Shown here one piece after another: positions 25,025 through 33,979 of a DNA stretch of 64,000 nt (positions within the stretch are counted from its first letter, which is position 1; every line of letters begins with the position of its first letter). The notes beneath the pieces are model-generated. The model was not told the DNA's origin, did not search any database, and saw only the letters and a list, made by a program, of their open reading frames with translations. Origin of the DNA: JANQIO01 sp965601975 (GTDB lineage Bacteria; Pseudomonadota; Gammaproteobacteria; Pseudomonadales; Halieaceae); NCBI GenBank assembly GCA_965601975.1, contig OZ271856.1:3162001-3226000 (forward strand). The letters run 5' to 3'. Both the position numbers and the translations under genes were made by a program.

Positions 25025-26260
25025 ATGCCCCTCGATATCGATTTCGTTCGCTCACAGTTTCCCCAGTGCGCCGACTACCCGGAGGTGGTGTTCTGCAGCA
25101 ACGCCGGCGGCAGCTTTGTGGCCGCACCGGTCATAGAGATGCTCAACCACTACAACAGTCACACCCGGGTGCAGCCCTACTCTCCGTTCACGCCCTCCCG
25201 GGAAGCGGGCGAGGCCATGGACCGCGCCAAAGCGGGCTGGGCAGACGCGCTCAACATCGAACCGAGCGAGCTGACGATCGGGCCCTCCACCTCCGCCAAC
25301 GCCTACGTGATGGCACAGGCGCTGGGCGCGAACTGGGGCCCTGGCGACGAGATCATCGTCACCCAGCAGGACCACGAGGCCAACATCGGCGCCTGGCGCC
25401 GCAAGGCCGAAGAACAGGGGGCGACCATCCGCGAGTGGGCCATTGACCCGGCCACCGGCTTGCTGGACCCGAACGACCTGTACGCCATGCTCAATGACAA
25501 CTCCCGCTGGGTGTTCTTCACCCACGGCTCCAACCTGATGGGCACGGTCAACCCGGCCGCGGACATTGCCCGCGAGGTGCACGCCCGCAGCGGCGCAAAG
25601 GTCTGCGTGGATGCCGTCGCCTATGCACCCCACCATATCCCCGACCTGAAAGCGCTGGACGTGGATATGTACCTGTTCAGCCTGTACAAGGTGTATGGCC
25701 CGCACCAGGGCATTCTCTATGTGAAGGGTTCGCTGACCGATGAGCTGTCTGGCCAGGGCCACTACTTCAACCGGGCCGATCCCGCCAAACGCTACAACCC
25801 CGCCGGGCCGCAGCACGGGCAGATTGCCGCCTGCCAGGGCGTGCTGGATTATTTCGAGGCCCTGCACGAGCATCACGGCGGCAGCGAGCACGACAGTGCC
25901 GTGGTGAAGATGGCGGGCATTCACGCGCTGGTGGCCGAGCAGGAAACCCTGCTGGCGGAGCCGCTGCTGGACTACCTGGATAATTCCGAGAAGGTGCAGA
26001 TTCTGGGCAAGCGCCACTGCAAGGACGGCGACCGCGCACCGACGGTGGCGTTCAAGCCGCTACAGAAAAGCTCTGCCAAGGTTGCCTCAGCCCTGCAGGC
26101 AGATGGTATCGGGACCGAGAACGGGGATTTCTATGCGCCGCGGGCGCTGGAGGCGATGGGCATCGATCCTACCGACGGCGTGGTGCGCATCTCCCTGCTG
26201 CACTACAACACCGTCGAGGAACTGGAGCGCATTCTCGCCGCGCTGGATCGCGCGCTCTAG
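25025..26260 (+). CDS. Cysteine-desulfurase-like class V aminotransferase
   Basis: This 411-residue PLP enzyme has QQDHEANIGAWRR around residues 114-126 (cofactor-stacking His), VCVDAVAYAPH with the PLP-binding Asp near 196, and LYKVYGPHQGILY with the PLP Lys at about 222. It belongs to the cysteine-desulfurase-like branch but lacks the long mobile Cys loop of IscS, so it may be a lyase or transaminase rather than a sulfur donor for iron-sulfur clusters. The start at 25025 follows CAGGAGAGC. Upstream open frame is excluded because it shows no homology. It ends 4 bases into the convergent serine hydrolase gene. Confidence 0.85.
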   Translation: MPLDIDFVRSQFPQCADYPEVVFCSNAGGSFVAAPVIEMLNHYNSHTRVQPYSPFTPSREAGEAMDRAKAGWADALNIEPSELTIGPSTSANAYVMAQALGANWGPGDEIIVTQQDHEANIGAWRRKAEEQGATIREWAIDPATGLLDPNDLYAMLNDNSRWVFFTHGSNLMGTVNPAADIAREVHARSGAKVCVDAVAYAPHHIPDLKALDVDMYLFSLYKVYGPHQGILYVKGSLTDELSGQGHYFNRADPAKRYNPAGPQHGQIAACQGVLDYFEALHEHHGGSEHDSAVVKMAGIHALVAEQETLLAEPLLDYLDNSEKVQILGKRHCKDGDRAPTVAFKPLQKSSAKVASALQADGIGTENGDFYAPRALEAMGIDPTDGVVRISLLHYNTVEELERILAALDRAL

Positions 26261-27315
26261 TCCTCCACCTTGCCGAGCACGCCGCGCAGGTCATTGACCA
26301 GGAGCTGGATCTGGTCGATATCAAAAGCGTTGTTGGTAATCGTAAACAGCGCATCGTCGTCGCGGAACCACCGGGCATCGGCGAAGAAGAAACCGTTGCC
26401 GCCGGTGTGGTCGATCACCTCACCCCAGGGCTTCTGCAGCACGCTCCAGCCGTAACCGTAGCGCGTGTCTTCCCGGCGCTGGGAATAACCGGTCAGCTGC
26501 CGCATCTGCCACTCCTGGGGCAGGGTGCGGCCGGCCGCCGTGGCCTGTAGCCAGCGAAACAGGGTCGTGGCCGAACAGATCAACCCGCCGTTGCCCCGCA
26601 GGTGCCAGGACGGGCCGTCTTCCGCCCAGACCAGTTCCGGCGGCTTCCCCACGCGTTTGCGACCGTCATACCCCACCGCATAGTCGGCATCCGCCGGCAA
26701 CTGCCGGTAACCCAGCGGCCCCAGTTCGAGGGGTTCCACCAGGGACTCGTTGAGGTATTGCTCGTAGTCCTTGCCGCTGGCCTTTTCGATGATGCGGGCC
26801 AGCGCACTGTAGCCGGGGTTGGAATATTTGAAGCGCTCGCCGGGGGAAAACTCCGGTGTGGCCTTTGCCAGCCACCTGTCGAAGCAGTCGCGGTCGCAGG
26901 GTGCGTCGTCATCACCCGAATACAGCGGCAGGCCCGAGGTATGGTTCAACAGCTGGTGCAGGGTGATGGCGCCGGTCGCCTCGGGCAGGTCCTCGAACCA
27001 GTCCACCAGGGTCTGCTCCGGGGTGAGCTTACCCTGGACCGCCAGCTTGAGAATGGCCGTGGCAGTGAAGGTCTTGGTGATCGAGCCAATGTCGAACAGC
27101 GTGTCGGTGGTCACGGGCACGTGTTCCTCACGGTCCGCGAGGCCGTAGTTGCCGGTAAAGCGCACCCGCTCGGGCGTGCCGATCACAATCTGCCCGGAAA
27201 AGCCCTCCGGCACCACGGCGTCGACCTTTTCGGCCAGCGTCTGGTCTGCGCCGATGGCCGCCGTGCAGCATACCGACAGAGCGTAAAACCCAAGCGCCCG
27301 AAGACAAGCGTTCAT
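26257..27315 (-). CDS. Class C beta-lactamase-family serine hydrolase
   Basis: This 352-residue exported protein has the signal peptide FYALSVCCTAAIGA. The penicillin-binding fold motifs are SITK (DIGSITKTFTATAIL) with the nucleophilic Ser, YSN (FKYSNPGYSALARII) and HTG (EVIDHTGGNGFF). The family includes esterases, D-aminopeptidases and PBP-like enzymes; few members are true antibiotic resistance genes, and resistance should not be inferred. It is monocistronic. The C-terminus overlaps the aminotransferase gene tail by 4 bases. Confidence 0.9.
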   Translation of the reverse strand: MNACLRALGFYALSVCCTAAIGADQTLAEKVDAVVPEGFSGQIVIGTPERVRFTGNYGLADREEHVPVTTDTLFDIGSITKTFTATAILKLAVQGKLTPEQTLVDWFEDLPEATGAITLHQLLNHTSGLPLYSGDDDAPCDRDCFDRWLAKATPEFSPGERFKYSNPGYSALARIIEKASGKDYEQYLNESLVEPLELGPLGYRQLPADADYAVGYDGRKRVGKPPELVWAEDGPSWHLRGNGGLICSATTLFRWLQATAAGRTLPQEWQMRQLTGYSQRREDTRYGYGWSVLQKPWGEVIDHTGGNGFFFADARWFRDDDALFTITNNAFDIDQIQLLVNDLRGVLGKVED

Positions 27316-27384
27316 CGGCGCAGTATAACCAGCCAGTCAAGCATCGGGGTGCACGGAATCGACAGAGCGAGCGCGCCGCGCGCC

Positions 27385-27404
27385 AAAAGGGGTCAGTAAC
27401 CTTT
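27385..27404. repeat. GGGGTCAGT hairpin (copy 1)
   Basis: AAAGG (27386-27390) and CCTTT (27400-27404) flank GGTCAGTAA. A closely similar hairpin occurs at 38318-38338 and a diverged one at 43117-43132. All lie between genes. Such GGGTCAGT-loop hairpins resemble small REP-like repeats or remnants left by RAYT/IS200-type elements. Confidence 0.45.
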
Positions 27405-27777
27405 AGCCCATCACCATGTTGGAGTCGCCCCAGTAGGCGGTCATCTTTGTGATCAGGCCGGCGTCGTTGAACTCCATCACGTCGAGGGTTTCCATGGTGA
27501 TGTCGGCACCCTTCACCTTGGCCCGCATGGCGGCGGCGCCGTAGTGGTCGCGCACGCGTACGTTGCCTTCCAGGGTCATCTTCTCGACGCTGTCCACGGC
27601 GATCTGGTAGAAGGCCCGCAGCGCGTCCTTGCCCTGCTGGGGGTCGCTGCCGATGGGGTCTTCCACCACGGCGTCGTCGGTGAACAGCGCCACCACGGCT
27701 TCGACATCGTCGCCGCTGATCGCATCCACGTAGGCCTGCAGCGCGTCCTTGATCTGTTGGTCGTTCAGTTCGCTCAT
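27403..27777 (-). CDS. SnoaL/steroid delta-isomerase-like protein
   Basis: This 124-residue NTF2-fold protein matches ketosteroid-isomerase/SnoaL proteins in length and layout: QAYVDAISGDDVEAVVALF, DDAVVEDPIGSDPQQGKDAL, a hydrophobic pocket strand TMETLDVMEFNDAGLI and a final KMTAYWGDSN. The asp/glu pattern (VVEDPIG) is like KSI enzymes. The start at 27775-27777 follows GGAGAG. It is the last gene of the operon MBL hydrolase, sulfotransferase, SDR, isomerase, which favours a steroid- or polycycle-modifying role. An alternative is a binding protein without catalysis. Confidence 0.82.
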   Translation of the reverse strand: MSELNDQQIKDALQAYVDAISGDDVEAVVALFTDDAVVEDPIGSDPQQGKDALRAFYQIAVDSVEKMTLEGNVRVRDHYGAAAMRAKVKGADITMETLDVMEFNDAGLITKMTAYWGDSNMVMG

Positions 27778-27797
27778 GGGTTCTCTCCTTGCAGGGG

Positions 27798-28550
27798 TTA
27801 CACGCCGAGGGTGTAGCCGCCGTCGATAATCAGTGTCTGCCCGGTGATGAACGACGCCTGTTCGCTGCACAGGAACAGTACGGCGCCCGCCATATCCTCG
27901 GGTTTCCCCCAGCGCTTCAGCGGGGTGCGGGCGATGATGGCGTCGTTCATATCGGGGATGCCCTGGATGGGCGCGGTCATGCGGCTCTCGGTGAGGCCCG
28001 CCGCGATGTTGTTGGCGCGAATGCCGTGCCGGGCCCAGCTCAGCCCCAGTGATTTCGCCATCTGCACAATCCCCGCCTTGGCGGCGCCGTAGCCCGGCAC
28101 CATCTCGTTGGCGAAGAACGAGGTGAGCGATGCCACCCCCACGACGCTGGCGCCGCCGGGCAATGTGCTCGCCTTCAATTGATCCAGGCAAGCCGCGGCC
28201 AGGTTGTAGGCGGACAGCAGGTTCACCTGCACGGCGGCCTCAAAACCCTCCACCGTCCACTCATCCCCCGCGGGCAGGCTGGCGCCGGCGTTGTTGACGA
28301 GGATATCCAGGCCATCGAGGCTCTCGCCCAGGGCGGCGATGGCGGCCTTGTCCAGCAACTGCAGGGATCGGTACTCGAACCCGGAAAGATCGACATCCTC
28401 GTAGTCCGAGGCAGCGGCCCGGGTGCCGGTGATGATCACGTCAGCCCCCGCATCGCGGAAGGCACAGGCAATACCGTGGCCGATACCGCTGGTGCCGCCG
28501 GTCACCAGGACCCGGGCACCGCTGTAGTCGAACTGGGCTGCGTTGGGCAT
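27798..28550 (-). CDS. SDR-family oxidoreductase
   Basis: This 250-residue classical short-chain dehydrogenase has the cofactor motif TGGTSGIGHGIA, the NNAG structural motif (LVNNAGASLPAGDEW), the catalytic Tyr-Lys pair in VPGYGAAKAGIVQ and the C-terminal LIIDGGYTLG. It oxidises or reduces an alcohol/ketone with NAD(P). The ATG at 28548-28550 follows AGGAG and starts 4 bases after the sulfotransferase stop. It is thus part of the same operon, before the delta-isomerase-like gene. Substrate unknown; a hydroxysteroid or similar is an inference from the neighbours. Confidence 0.92.
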   Translation of the reverse strand: MPNAAQFDYSGARVLVTGGTSGIGHGIACAFRDAGADVIITGTRAAASDYEDVDLSGFEYRSLQLLDKAAIAALGESLDGLDILVNNAGASLPAGDEWTVEGFEAAVQVNLLSAYNLAAACLDQLKASTLPGGASVVGVASLTSFFANEMVPGYGAAKAGIVQMAKSLGLSWARHGIRANNIAAGLTESRMTAPIQGIPDMNDAIIARTPLKRWGKPEDMAGAVLFLCSEQASFITGQTLIIDGGYTLGV

Positions 28551-28554
28551 GGGG

Positions 28555-29808
28555 CTACTCCTGTGGGGCGACGGCGGGATAGACGTCGTAGTAGAAGTCG
28601 AAACGTTTGCGCAAAGCCTCGGGGGACACACCGAACTGCCCCTCCAGGTCGTAAACCACGCGACCGTAGTCCTCGGCGTGGGCTTCGGTGAAGGCAGACA
28701 TTTCTGCCTGCGCAGTATCCGTGAGCGGTAGATTCGCCAGGTTATAGATCCGCGCTACCATACCGAGATCGTCGCTAATCAGTTCGGGGAACGGCACGTC
28801 CATACTCTGGTCGGGGCTCCAGACAGCACGATCGCGCACACAGGCGCGCAGCAGGTGTTCGACACGGTCGGTCCAGTACGCCAGCAACTCTGCAGTCATG
28901 ACCCGTTCGCGGCTCATGCGCTGGCCGTAGGCCAGCATCGTCACCGCCGACTGGATAACGGCGACCGGGTCGCGGTGGGTGATGGCGACCGTGGCATCGG
29001 GGAACGCCGCTTTCAGCGCCGGCAACTGTTCCAGGTGTTGCGGGCATTTCAGTACCCAGCGCGTGTCGGCATCGCCGCGCTGCCAGCTCAACAGGCGCAG
29101 CACGTTTTTCATGTACTCGTAGTGCGGGGTCTGGTCCTCGGCGTAGTAGTGATCGCGCCAGCGCGGTGAATAACACAGCCACTCGTAGTTGTAGGACCCG
29201 AAGTTCGGTCCCATCAGCTCCAACTCCTCGTGGATGTGGTCCGGGTTCATGGGGTGCATGGCCGCCAGGTGCGGCGTCATCATCTGCATCGCGGCCCAGG
29301 CATCGGCGCAGCGCTGGTAGCGCGGGTCGACGCCGTCGCTTTCCACGTCGCCCGGGCGCGGCACCGGTTCGTAGGATTCCCACAGGGGCAATGCCCGCAG
29401 TCGCGAGTCCGCCGCCATCAGGTTGAGCAGGTGAGTCGTGCCAGAGCGCGGCAGACCCGCGACGATAATCGGGCGCTCGATGTCGATCTCGAGGATTTCC
29501 GGGTGCCGCTTCCACTGGTCCTGGATCAGCAGCCGGCTGGTGGCGTGCTGCAGCAGCTTGTTGCGCAGGCTCAGCCGTCCGATGCCCGTGAGTTCCGCAT
29601 CGCTGTTCCACTCGTCGCAGAGCAGGGTCAGTCGCGGCAGGAAATCCTCGGGGCCCCAGTCACTCAGGCCGGCAGTGCTCTCTGCCTCAGCCATGATGGA
29701 GCCCGGACTCAGCTCGACATCAAGCGTCTTGCCGTAATCCAATGCGGCGCGCTGCGCCTCGGAGTAGACCGGCCGGGCCAGGTCGTCGATGACGATGCGT
29801 TCAGGCAT
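28555..29808 (-). CDS. Sulfotransferase-family protein
   Basis: This 417-residue protein has the PAPS-binding 5'-phosphosulfate loop PIIVAGLPRSGTTHLLNLM (near residue 115) and a 3'-phosphate-like helix DATVAITHRDPVAVIQSAV. It belongs to the large bacterial sulfotransferase-3 type, which transfers or, in some cases, only binds sulfonated groups. It overlaps the 3' end of the alkylsulfatase-like MBL gene by 8 bases and is followed within 4 bases by the SDR. A gene adding sulfate beside one resembling alkylsulfatase is noteworthy. Acceptor unknown. Confidence 0.88.
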   Translation of the reverse strand: MPERIVIDDLARPVYSEAQRAALDYGKTLDVELSPGSIMAEAESTAGLSDWGPEDFLPRLTLLCDEWNSDAELTGIGRLSLRNKLLQHATSRLLIQDQWKRHPEILEIDIERPIIVAGLPRSGTTHLLNLMAADSRLRALPLWESYEPVPRPGDVESDGVDPRYQRCADAWAAMQMMTPHLAAMHPMNPDHIHEELELMGPNFGSYNYEWLCYSPRWRDHYYAEDQTPHYEYMKNVLRLLSWQRGDADTRWVLKCPQHLEQLPALKAAFPDATVAITHRDPVAVIQSAVTMLAYGQRMSRERVMTAELLAYWTDRVEHLLRACVRDRAVWSPDQSMDVPFPELISDDLGMVARIYNLANLPLTDTAQAEMSAFTEAHAEDYGRVVYDLEGQFGVSPEALRKRFDFYYDVYPAVAPQE

Positions 29809-31060
29809 TCACTTGCCGCAGCAGTTTGAGCTGCTGTTCGAGCCAGCCGCTGAGCCAGAAGTTTTCCGAGGCCGCCAGCAGTTTTTCGTGTATCGCGATC
29901 GAAAGCGTCACAGCGCCGGCATGCCCCGGTTCGGCATCGCGCACGATATCCAGCAGGTGCAGCGCTTCCTCGTCGGCGCCCGCATCAAACTTCTCCTGCG
30001 CACGGGCGACCAGTGCATCCGCTCCCGCCAGTTCCACCAGGTCGGCATGCACATTGGCGCGGGGCACGCTGTACAGTTCGGTGGTGCTCTCGTGCTGGAA
30101 CCAGCCGGCGTAGTGTTCCCAGATGGCGCGTATGCTCCAGCTCACCTTGCCGTAGCCCTGCCCTACTTCCAGCGCCGGTGGCAGAGTGATGGTGCGCATC
30201 AGTTCGTGCAGTGAACGGCCGTCATTCATGCCTTCCACCACTGCATCGTGTACGTACTGCACGGCGTCGCGCCAGGCGATGAGTTCTTCCTGGATCAACT
30301 CCGCACCCACCACCGGTGCATGGTGCCCGTACAGGATCATCTCGGGTTCCAGATCCAGTACGGTCTGGGCCGCTTCGGCGCAGGTCAGCGCATCGCGGTA
30401 GCGATCGCCGCGAATGGTTACCAGGTTGGGAAAGTGGCCGAAGGGACAGCCGAACAAATTGCCGGTCAGGCAGATGCGGTGCTGGGGCAGCCACACCACC
30501 AGGGAGTCGTTGGTCTCGGCGCCTTTCACCGCCAGCAAGACCACGTCCAGGTCGCCCAGGGTGAATTCGTGACGGGTGTCGAACAGCGTATCCGGCGTCG
30601 GCGTGTCCTGGGGGTTGAAGTCGGTGTAGCCCTCGGCGGCGTAGTCCGCGAACACCTGGGCAAAGTCATCGGCAAAGCGAAAGGCCGAGCGCCGCGCGCG
30701 GAACTCCGCCAGCCGCGCATCGTAGGCCTGGTGCTCGGGGTTGCCCGCCTGGGCGATGTACTCGAGCCCGGGGTTGCGGTCGCGGAAGTACTGCACGCCG
30801 CCCACGTGGTCGACGTGGCCCTGGGTGGTGACCAGGGCGCGGATGCCGTTCTCCGCAGAGGACAGGGCCTGGAAATTCTGGAAGTGGACCGGGGCCTCGA
30901 AGCCCATGCCCGCATTGATAAGGATGTTGCCCTCGGCGGTTTCCAGCAGGTAGGTGTTGGAGCAGCCCTCGGACATCACGATGAAGTCGTTGATGCGCTC
31001 GCCGCCGAAGCGGGCGGCGTGGGGCGCAACCGGGCGCGATTGGTACAGGGGTGTTCGCAT
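29801..31060 (-). CDS. Alkylsulfatase-like metallo-beta-lactamase-fold protein
   Basis: This 419-residue protein has two parts. An MBL fold (about residues 20-240) has the metal motif TTQGHVDHVGGVQYF and YGHHAPVV. A C-terminal helical region (about 245-340: YVHDAVVEGMNDGRSLHELM, YGKVSWSIRAIWEHYAGWF) resembles the dimerisation domain of SDS-type alkylsulfatases, then TPR-like helices. The normal HxHxDH motif reads QxHxDH: the first zinc ligand is replaced by Gln. The start gives RTPLYQSRPVAPHAARFGGE. It is the first gene of the operon with sulfotransferase, SDR and isomerase. Whether it hydrolyses a sulfate ester is unproven. Confidence 0.85.
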   Translation of the reverse strand: MRTPLYQSRPVAPHAARFGGERINDFIVMSEGCSNTYLLETAEGNILINAGMGFEAPVHFQNFQALSSAENGIRALVTTQGHVDHVGGVQYFRDRNPGLEYIAQAGNPEHQAYDARLAEFRARRSAFRFADDFAQVFADYAAEGYTDFNPQDTPTPDTLFDTRHEFTLGDLDVVLLAVKGAETNDSLVVWLPQHRICLTGNLFGCPFGHFPNLVTIRGDRYRDALTCAEAAQTVLDLEPEMILYGHHAPVVGAELIQEELIAWRDAVQYVHDAVVEGMNDGRSLHELMRTITLPPALEVGQGYGKVSWSIRAIWEHYAGWFQHESTTELYSVPRANVHADLVELAGADALVARAQEKFDAGADEEALHLLDIVRDAEPGHAGAVTLSIAIHEKLLAASENFWLSGWLEQQLKLLRQVNA

Positions 31061-31176
31061 GGCGGCGGACCAGTCAGGAACCGCGCTCAGGTTACCACTT
31101 GCCCCTCAGCCGAAGGCCCGGCCTTTACCAACATGTTGAGCCGGCGCCGACTTTCGCCATCGCGCCGGGAGACCGG

Positions 31177-31497
31177 CTACTGTTTCTCCAGCGTGTAGGT
31201 GATGCCGCCCATCTCGGCCTTCATCTTGCCGTCGCCGAACTCCATCACGGTGATGGTCCAGTACTGGCATTCAATGTTGCCGTTGGCCACCTTGTAGGTG
31301 CCCGAGGGAATGCGCGAGCCGCCCAGGTTCTGCACGAACTTGCCGTCATTGAATTCCCACAGGTCGTTGGCGTCGGCTTCGGTATGGACCGGCGACGTGA
31401 TCAGCCAGTTGCCGGCCACCGCTTCCTCGGAAATGTCCTCGGCGATCGCTCCGGCGGACAGCACCGACAGCAGACAGATTCTCAGTATCCATTTCAT
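31177..31497 (-). CDS. Small secreted hypothetical protein
   Basis: This 106-residue protein has a signal peptide (WILRICLLSVLSAGAIA) and a lipocalin-like or beta-barrel C-terminal portion (GNWLITSPVHTEADANDLWE, IPSGTYKVANGNIECQYWTI). It is unrecognised. The ATG at 31495-31497 is preferred because a GGGGGAG lies 8 bases upstream; a GTG three codons earlier also fits the frame. It stands alone between two MBL genes and may be an unrelated envelope protein. Confidence 0.65.
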   Translation of the reverse strand: MKWILRICLLSVLSAGAIAEDISEEAVAGNWLITSPVHTEADANDLWEFNDGKFVQNLGGSRIPSGTYKVANGNIECQYWTITVMEFGDGKMKAEMGGITYTLEKQ

Positions 31498-31591
31498 TGT
31501 GCTCACTCCCCCTTGTTCCCTGCGCGTATTGTTGCCGCGACCCGGTGCCGATCAAAGCGGCGGCGGGCGAATCTGTGACCGCTGTACCGGC

Positions 31592-32449
31592 CTACCCCAC
31601 GTCCAACCGGTAGCCATCGCCGTCGCGCACGACAGTGCCCGCGGTGCAGCCGGCGAAGTGGGTGCCGATGATCAGGGTGGGGGTATCCACATGCTCGGCA
31701 AATACGGCGCGGCGGGTGGCCTCGGCCTGCTGCTTGTCGGAATCCGCGGAGCTGTGCCAGTCCAGGCGCGCCATCTGGCAGGGGTGGTGTACGAAGTCCC
31801 CGGTGATCAGCGCCTGGGCGCCGCCGGAGCGGATGCGTACGCTCACATGGCCGGGTGTGTGGCCGAGGGTCGGCACCAGGTCCACTTCTTCACAGACCCG
31901 GTGGGTCGTCTCCACCAGGTCGACCAGCCCGGCTTCGAATACGGGCATCACGGAATCCCCCATGATGGTCTGCTGGAATTCCTCGTCGTCGCTGCGCCAG
32001 TGTTCGAACTCGTCCTTTGCCAACAGGTAGCGGGCGTTCGGGAACGTCGGCACCCAGACGCCGTCTACCAGCATGGTGTTCCAGCCGACGTGGTCCACGT
32101 GCAGGTGGGTGCACAGCACCACGTCGACCTTCTCGCGCGCGAAGCCGGCGGCGGCCAGGTCGTCGAGGAAGTCAGTCTGCAGTTCGTGCCACAGCCGGTA
32201 GGGCATGCGGTCCTTGTCGTTGCCGACACAGGTGTCCACCACGATGGTGAGGTCGGAGGTCTCTATCACCAGGGCGTGGATGCTGAACTTAAGCTTGCCC
32301 TCCTCGCTCATGAACTCGGGGTAGAGCCATTCGATGGGCTTCACCGCCTCGGGGTGGGCATCCGGCAGAATCCATTCACCCCCGCCGGTGGTTTCCATTT
32401 CCACCACCTTGGTGATGGTGACGTCACCGATCTTCCACTGCAGGTTCAT
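31592..32449 (-). CDS. MBL-fold hydrolase (lactonase/organophosphate-hydrolase-like)
   Basis: This 285-residue metallo-hydrolase has the full zinc set: THLHVDHVGWNT, GHTPGHVSVRI, GDFVHHPCQM and a late THF (IIGTHFAGCTAG). It is of the AHL-lactonase/methyl-parathion-hydrolase-like subclass, which opens lactones or phosphoesters. The DxHxxDH-type strand is intact, unlike in the neighbouring MBL gene. It overlaps by 4 bases (ATGA) the upstream ABA4-like gene and is translated with it. Quorum-quenching activity is possible but unsupported by context. Confidence 0.88.
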   Translation of the reverse strand: MNLQWKIGDVTITKVVEMETTGGGEWILPDAHPEAVKPIEWLYPEFMSEEGKLKFSIHALVIETSDLTIVVDTCVGNDKDRMPYRLWHELQTDFLDDLAAAGFAREKVDVVLCTHLHVDHVGWNTMLVDGVWVPTFPNARYLLAKDEFEHWRSDDEEFQQTIMGDSVMPVFEAGLVDLVETTHRVCEEVDLVPTLGHTPGHVSVRIRSGGAQALITGDFVHHPCQMARLDWHSSADSDKQQAEATRRAVFAEHVDTPTLIIGTHFAGCTAGTVVRDGDGYRLDVG

Positions 32450-32895
32450 GCGGCCGCCGCCGTTTCATCCAGGCGCCAGGTGCGCGCCATGCCCCAGCGC
32501 AGCAGCAGGTAACCCATCAGGCCCATCGGCCCAGTCATCAGGGTGAAGAACAGGAACGGCAGCGTGACCCAGTGGTTGATACTGTGGCGGCGGGCATCGC
32601 GCACAATCCAGGCGCCGATGAACAGGTCGAACACCAGGTAGTGCACCCAGCCGGCGATCACCGCCACCGGGCTCTGGAACATCTTCATCAGGGATTCCAG
32701 GTCTCCAAAGCCGGCGCCGTCCACCGGCGGCGGGCCGAAGAACAGCGCCCAGATATACAGCGGCCCGAGGATCAGCGGCACCCAGATGGCGTGCACCAGT
32801 GTTTGCGTGAGCCTGTGATGCGGCAGCAGCGCCAGCAGGATCCACGGCGGCAGGATGGCGAGGTTGAGAATGGCATAGAGCTGGTCGGGGGACAT
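32446..32895 (-). CDS. ABA4-like family membrane protein
   Basis: This 149-residue membrane protein has four hydrophobic segments. Family landmarks are LYAILNLAILPPWILLALLP, HAIWVPLILGPLYIWALFFG, HYLVFDLFIGAWIVRDARR and FFTLMTGPMGLMGYLLLR. The ABA4-like (DUF4281) family is named from a plant neoxanthin-synthesis protein; bacterial roles are unknown, though a carotenoid link is discussed. It starts a two-gene unit with the MBL-fold hydrolase. Confidence in the family is good, in function low. Confidence 0.82.
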   Translation of the reverse strand: MSPDQLYAILNLAILPPWILLALLPHHRLTQTLVHAIWVPLILGPLYIWALFFGPPPVDGAGFGDLESLMKMFQSPVAVIAGWVHYLVFDLFIGAWIVRDARRHSINHWVTLPFLFFTLMTGPMGLMGYLLLRWGMARTWRLDETAAAA

Positions 32896-32947
32896 GGGGA
32901 GGCTCTCACGGGCAGGTCTGATATGCCCTCATCCTATCAGAGGGCTG

Positions 32948-33979
32948 TCAGGGGAACAGGACTATGGGCTGGAAGCGCGGCAGCGTGGCGAAGGTCTGCT
33001 CGGGGTCGGCGGCATCCTTCGCCTTGAGAAAGGCCAGGGTCTTTTCTGATCCCGGTGCAATCAGGGCGCTGATGCGCACTTCGCCGGTCATGGGGCCCTG
33101 CAACGGGCCGGTGAGGCTGTCGTAGTGCACGGGGATGACCCGTTCGGGATTCGTCATGCCCACGGTCTCGTCCCAGTACAACGCAATATAGTCATCGCTC
33201 TTGGTGCCCAGGCCGCCGGTGCCGAGGAAGATCACGTCCACGTCCAGGCCCTCGAGCCGGCCGGGTACGAAGCCGGCGCTGCCCACCAGCAGGAAGCTGC
33301 CCTTCGGATGCGCCACGTGAAAGATGTAAGCCTTGCCCAGCTTGTAGTCGGTGATCTTGGCGGGCGGCACCAGCGGTTCTGTGATTTCCCAGTTGGTGAT
33401 GATGGCCTCGACCATCTCCGGGTTCTCGTAGAGCATGTGCTTCGACTCGATCGGCGTGATCACGAACTGCCCCAGCTGGAACGGGGCACGGTCAGACAGC
33501 ACCGCAATCTGGGTCTCCGGCAGATCCCACCCCCGGCAGATATTGGCGGTGGCCTCGCTGCCGTACACGGTGGCACCGGTGCGCTTCGCCACCTCCGGCG
33601 TGTCCATGGCGTGGTCGTAGTGGGAATGCACGGGCAGCACCGCGTCGAGTTCCGTCACCCCCAGGGCCTCGAGCCCGTAGCTGATGTTATCCAAGTCCGG
33701 CTCGAACTCCCCGAACAGCAGCGTCAGCGGGCCCGGCCGCGAGAACCAGCCGTCGAACAGAAACTGCGTCTCACCGTCGGAGACCAGCAGCGTGGTGGTG
33801 CCCGCGAAGTTCACGGTCACCGCGCCGTCTGGAATGTCACTTGCCGGCGCCAGTTCCCAGGCCGGGTCCACCGGCGCCGCCGGGTAGCTGAACAGATAGC
33901 CCCAGGCCGCCGCCAGCAGCAGGACGACGGTGGCGAGCGCAATGCCGAGATTGCTGATGGAGCGGCTTGAGGACGTCAT
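32948..33979 (-). CDS. Membrane-anchored MBL-fold hydrolase
   Basis: This protein of about 343 residues has an N-terminal hydrophobic anchor or signal (GIALATVVLLLAAAWGYLFSY). The MBL metal motif LPVHSHYDHAMDTPEVA is complete (HSHYDH), and VDVIFLGTGGLG and VIPVHYDSLTGPL are consistent with a phosphodiesterase- or lactonase-like hydrolase. Other in-frame ATGs lie at 33988 and 33991; GAGG lies just before them, so the true start may be up to 4 codons longer. It faces outward from the membrane. Substrate unknown. Confidence 0.82.
   Translation of the reverse strand: MTSSSRSISNLGIALATVVLLLAAAWGYLFSYPAAPVDPAWELAPASDIPDGAVTVNFAGTTTLLVSDGETQFLFDGWFSRPGPLTLLFGEFEPDLDNISYGLEALGVTELDAVLPVHSHYDHAMDTPEVAKRTGATVYGSEATANICRGWDLPETQIAVLSDRAPFQLGQFVITPIESKHMLYENPEMVEAIITNWEITEPLVPPAKITDYKLGKAYIFHVAHPKGSFLLVGSAGFVPGRLEGLDVDVIFLGTGGLGTKSDDYIALYWDETVGMTNPERVIPVHYDSLTGPLQGPMTGEVRISALIAPGSEKTLAFLKAKDAADPEQTFATLPRFQPIVLFP

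Noticed and set aside
26257..27315. Antibiotic-resistance beta-lactamase
   Set aside because: SxxK, YSN and HTG motifs fit the broad serine-hydrolase family, and nothing points to AmpC-type resistance or an AmpR regulator.
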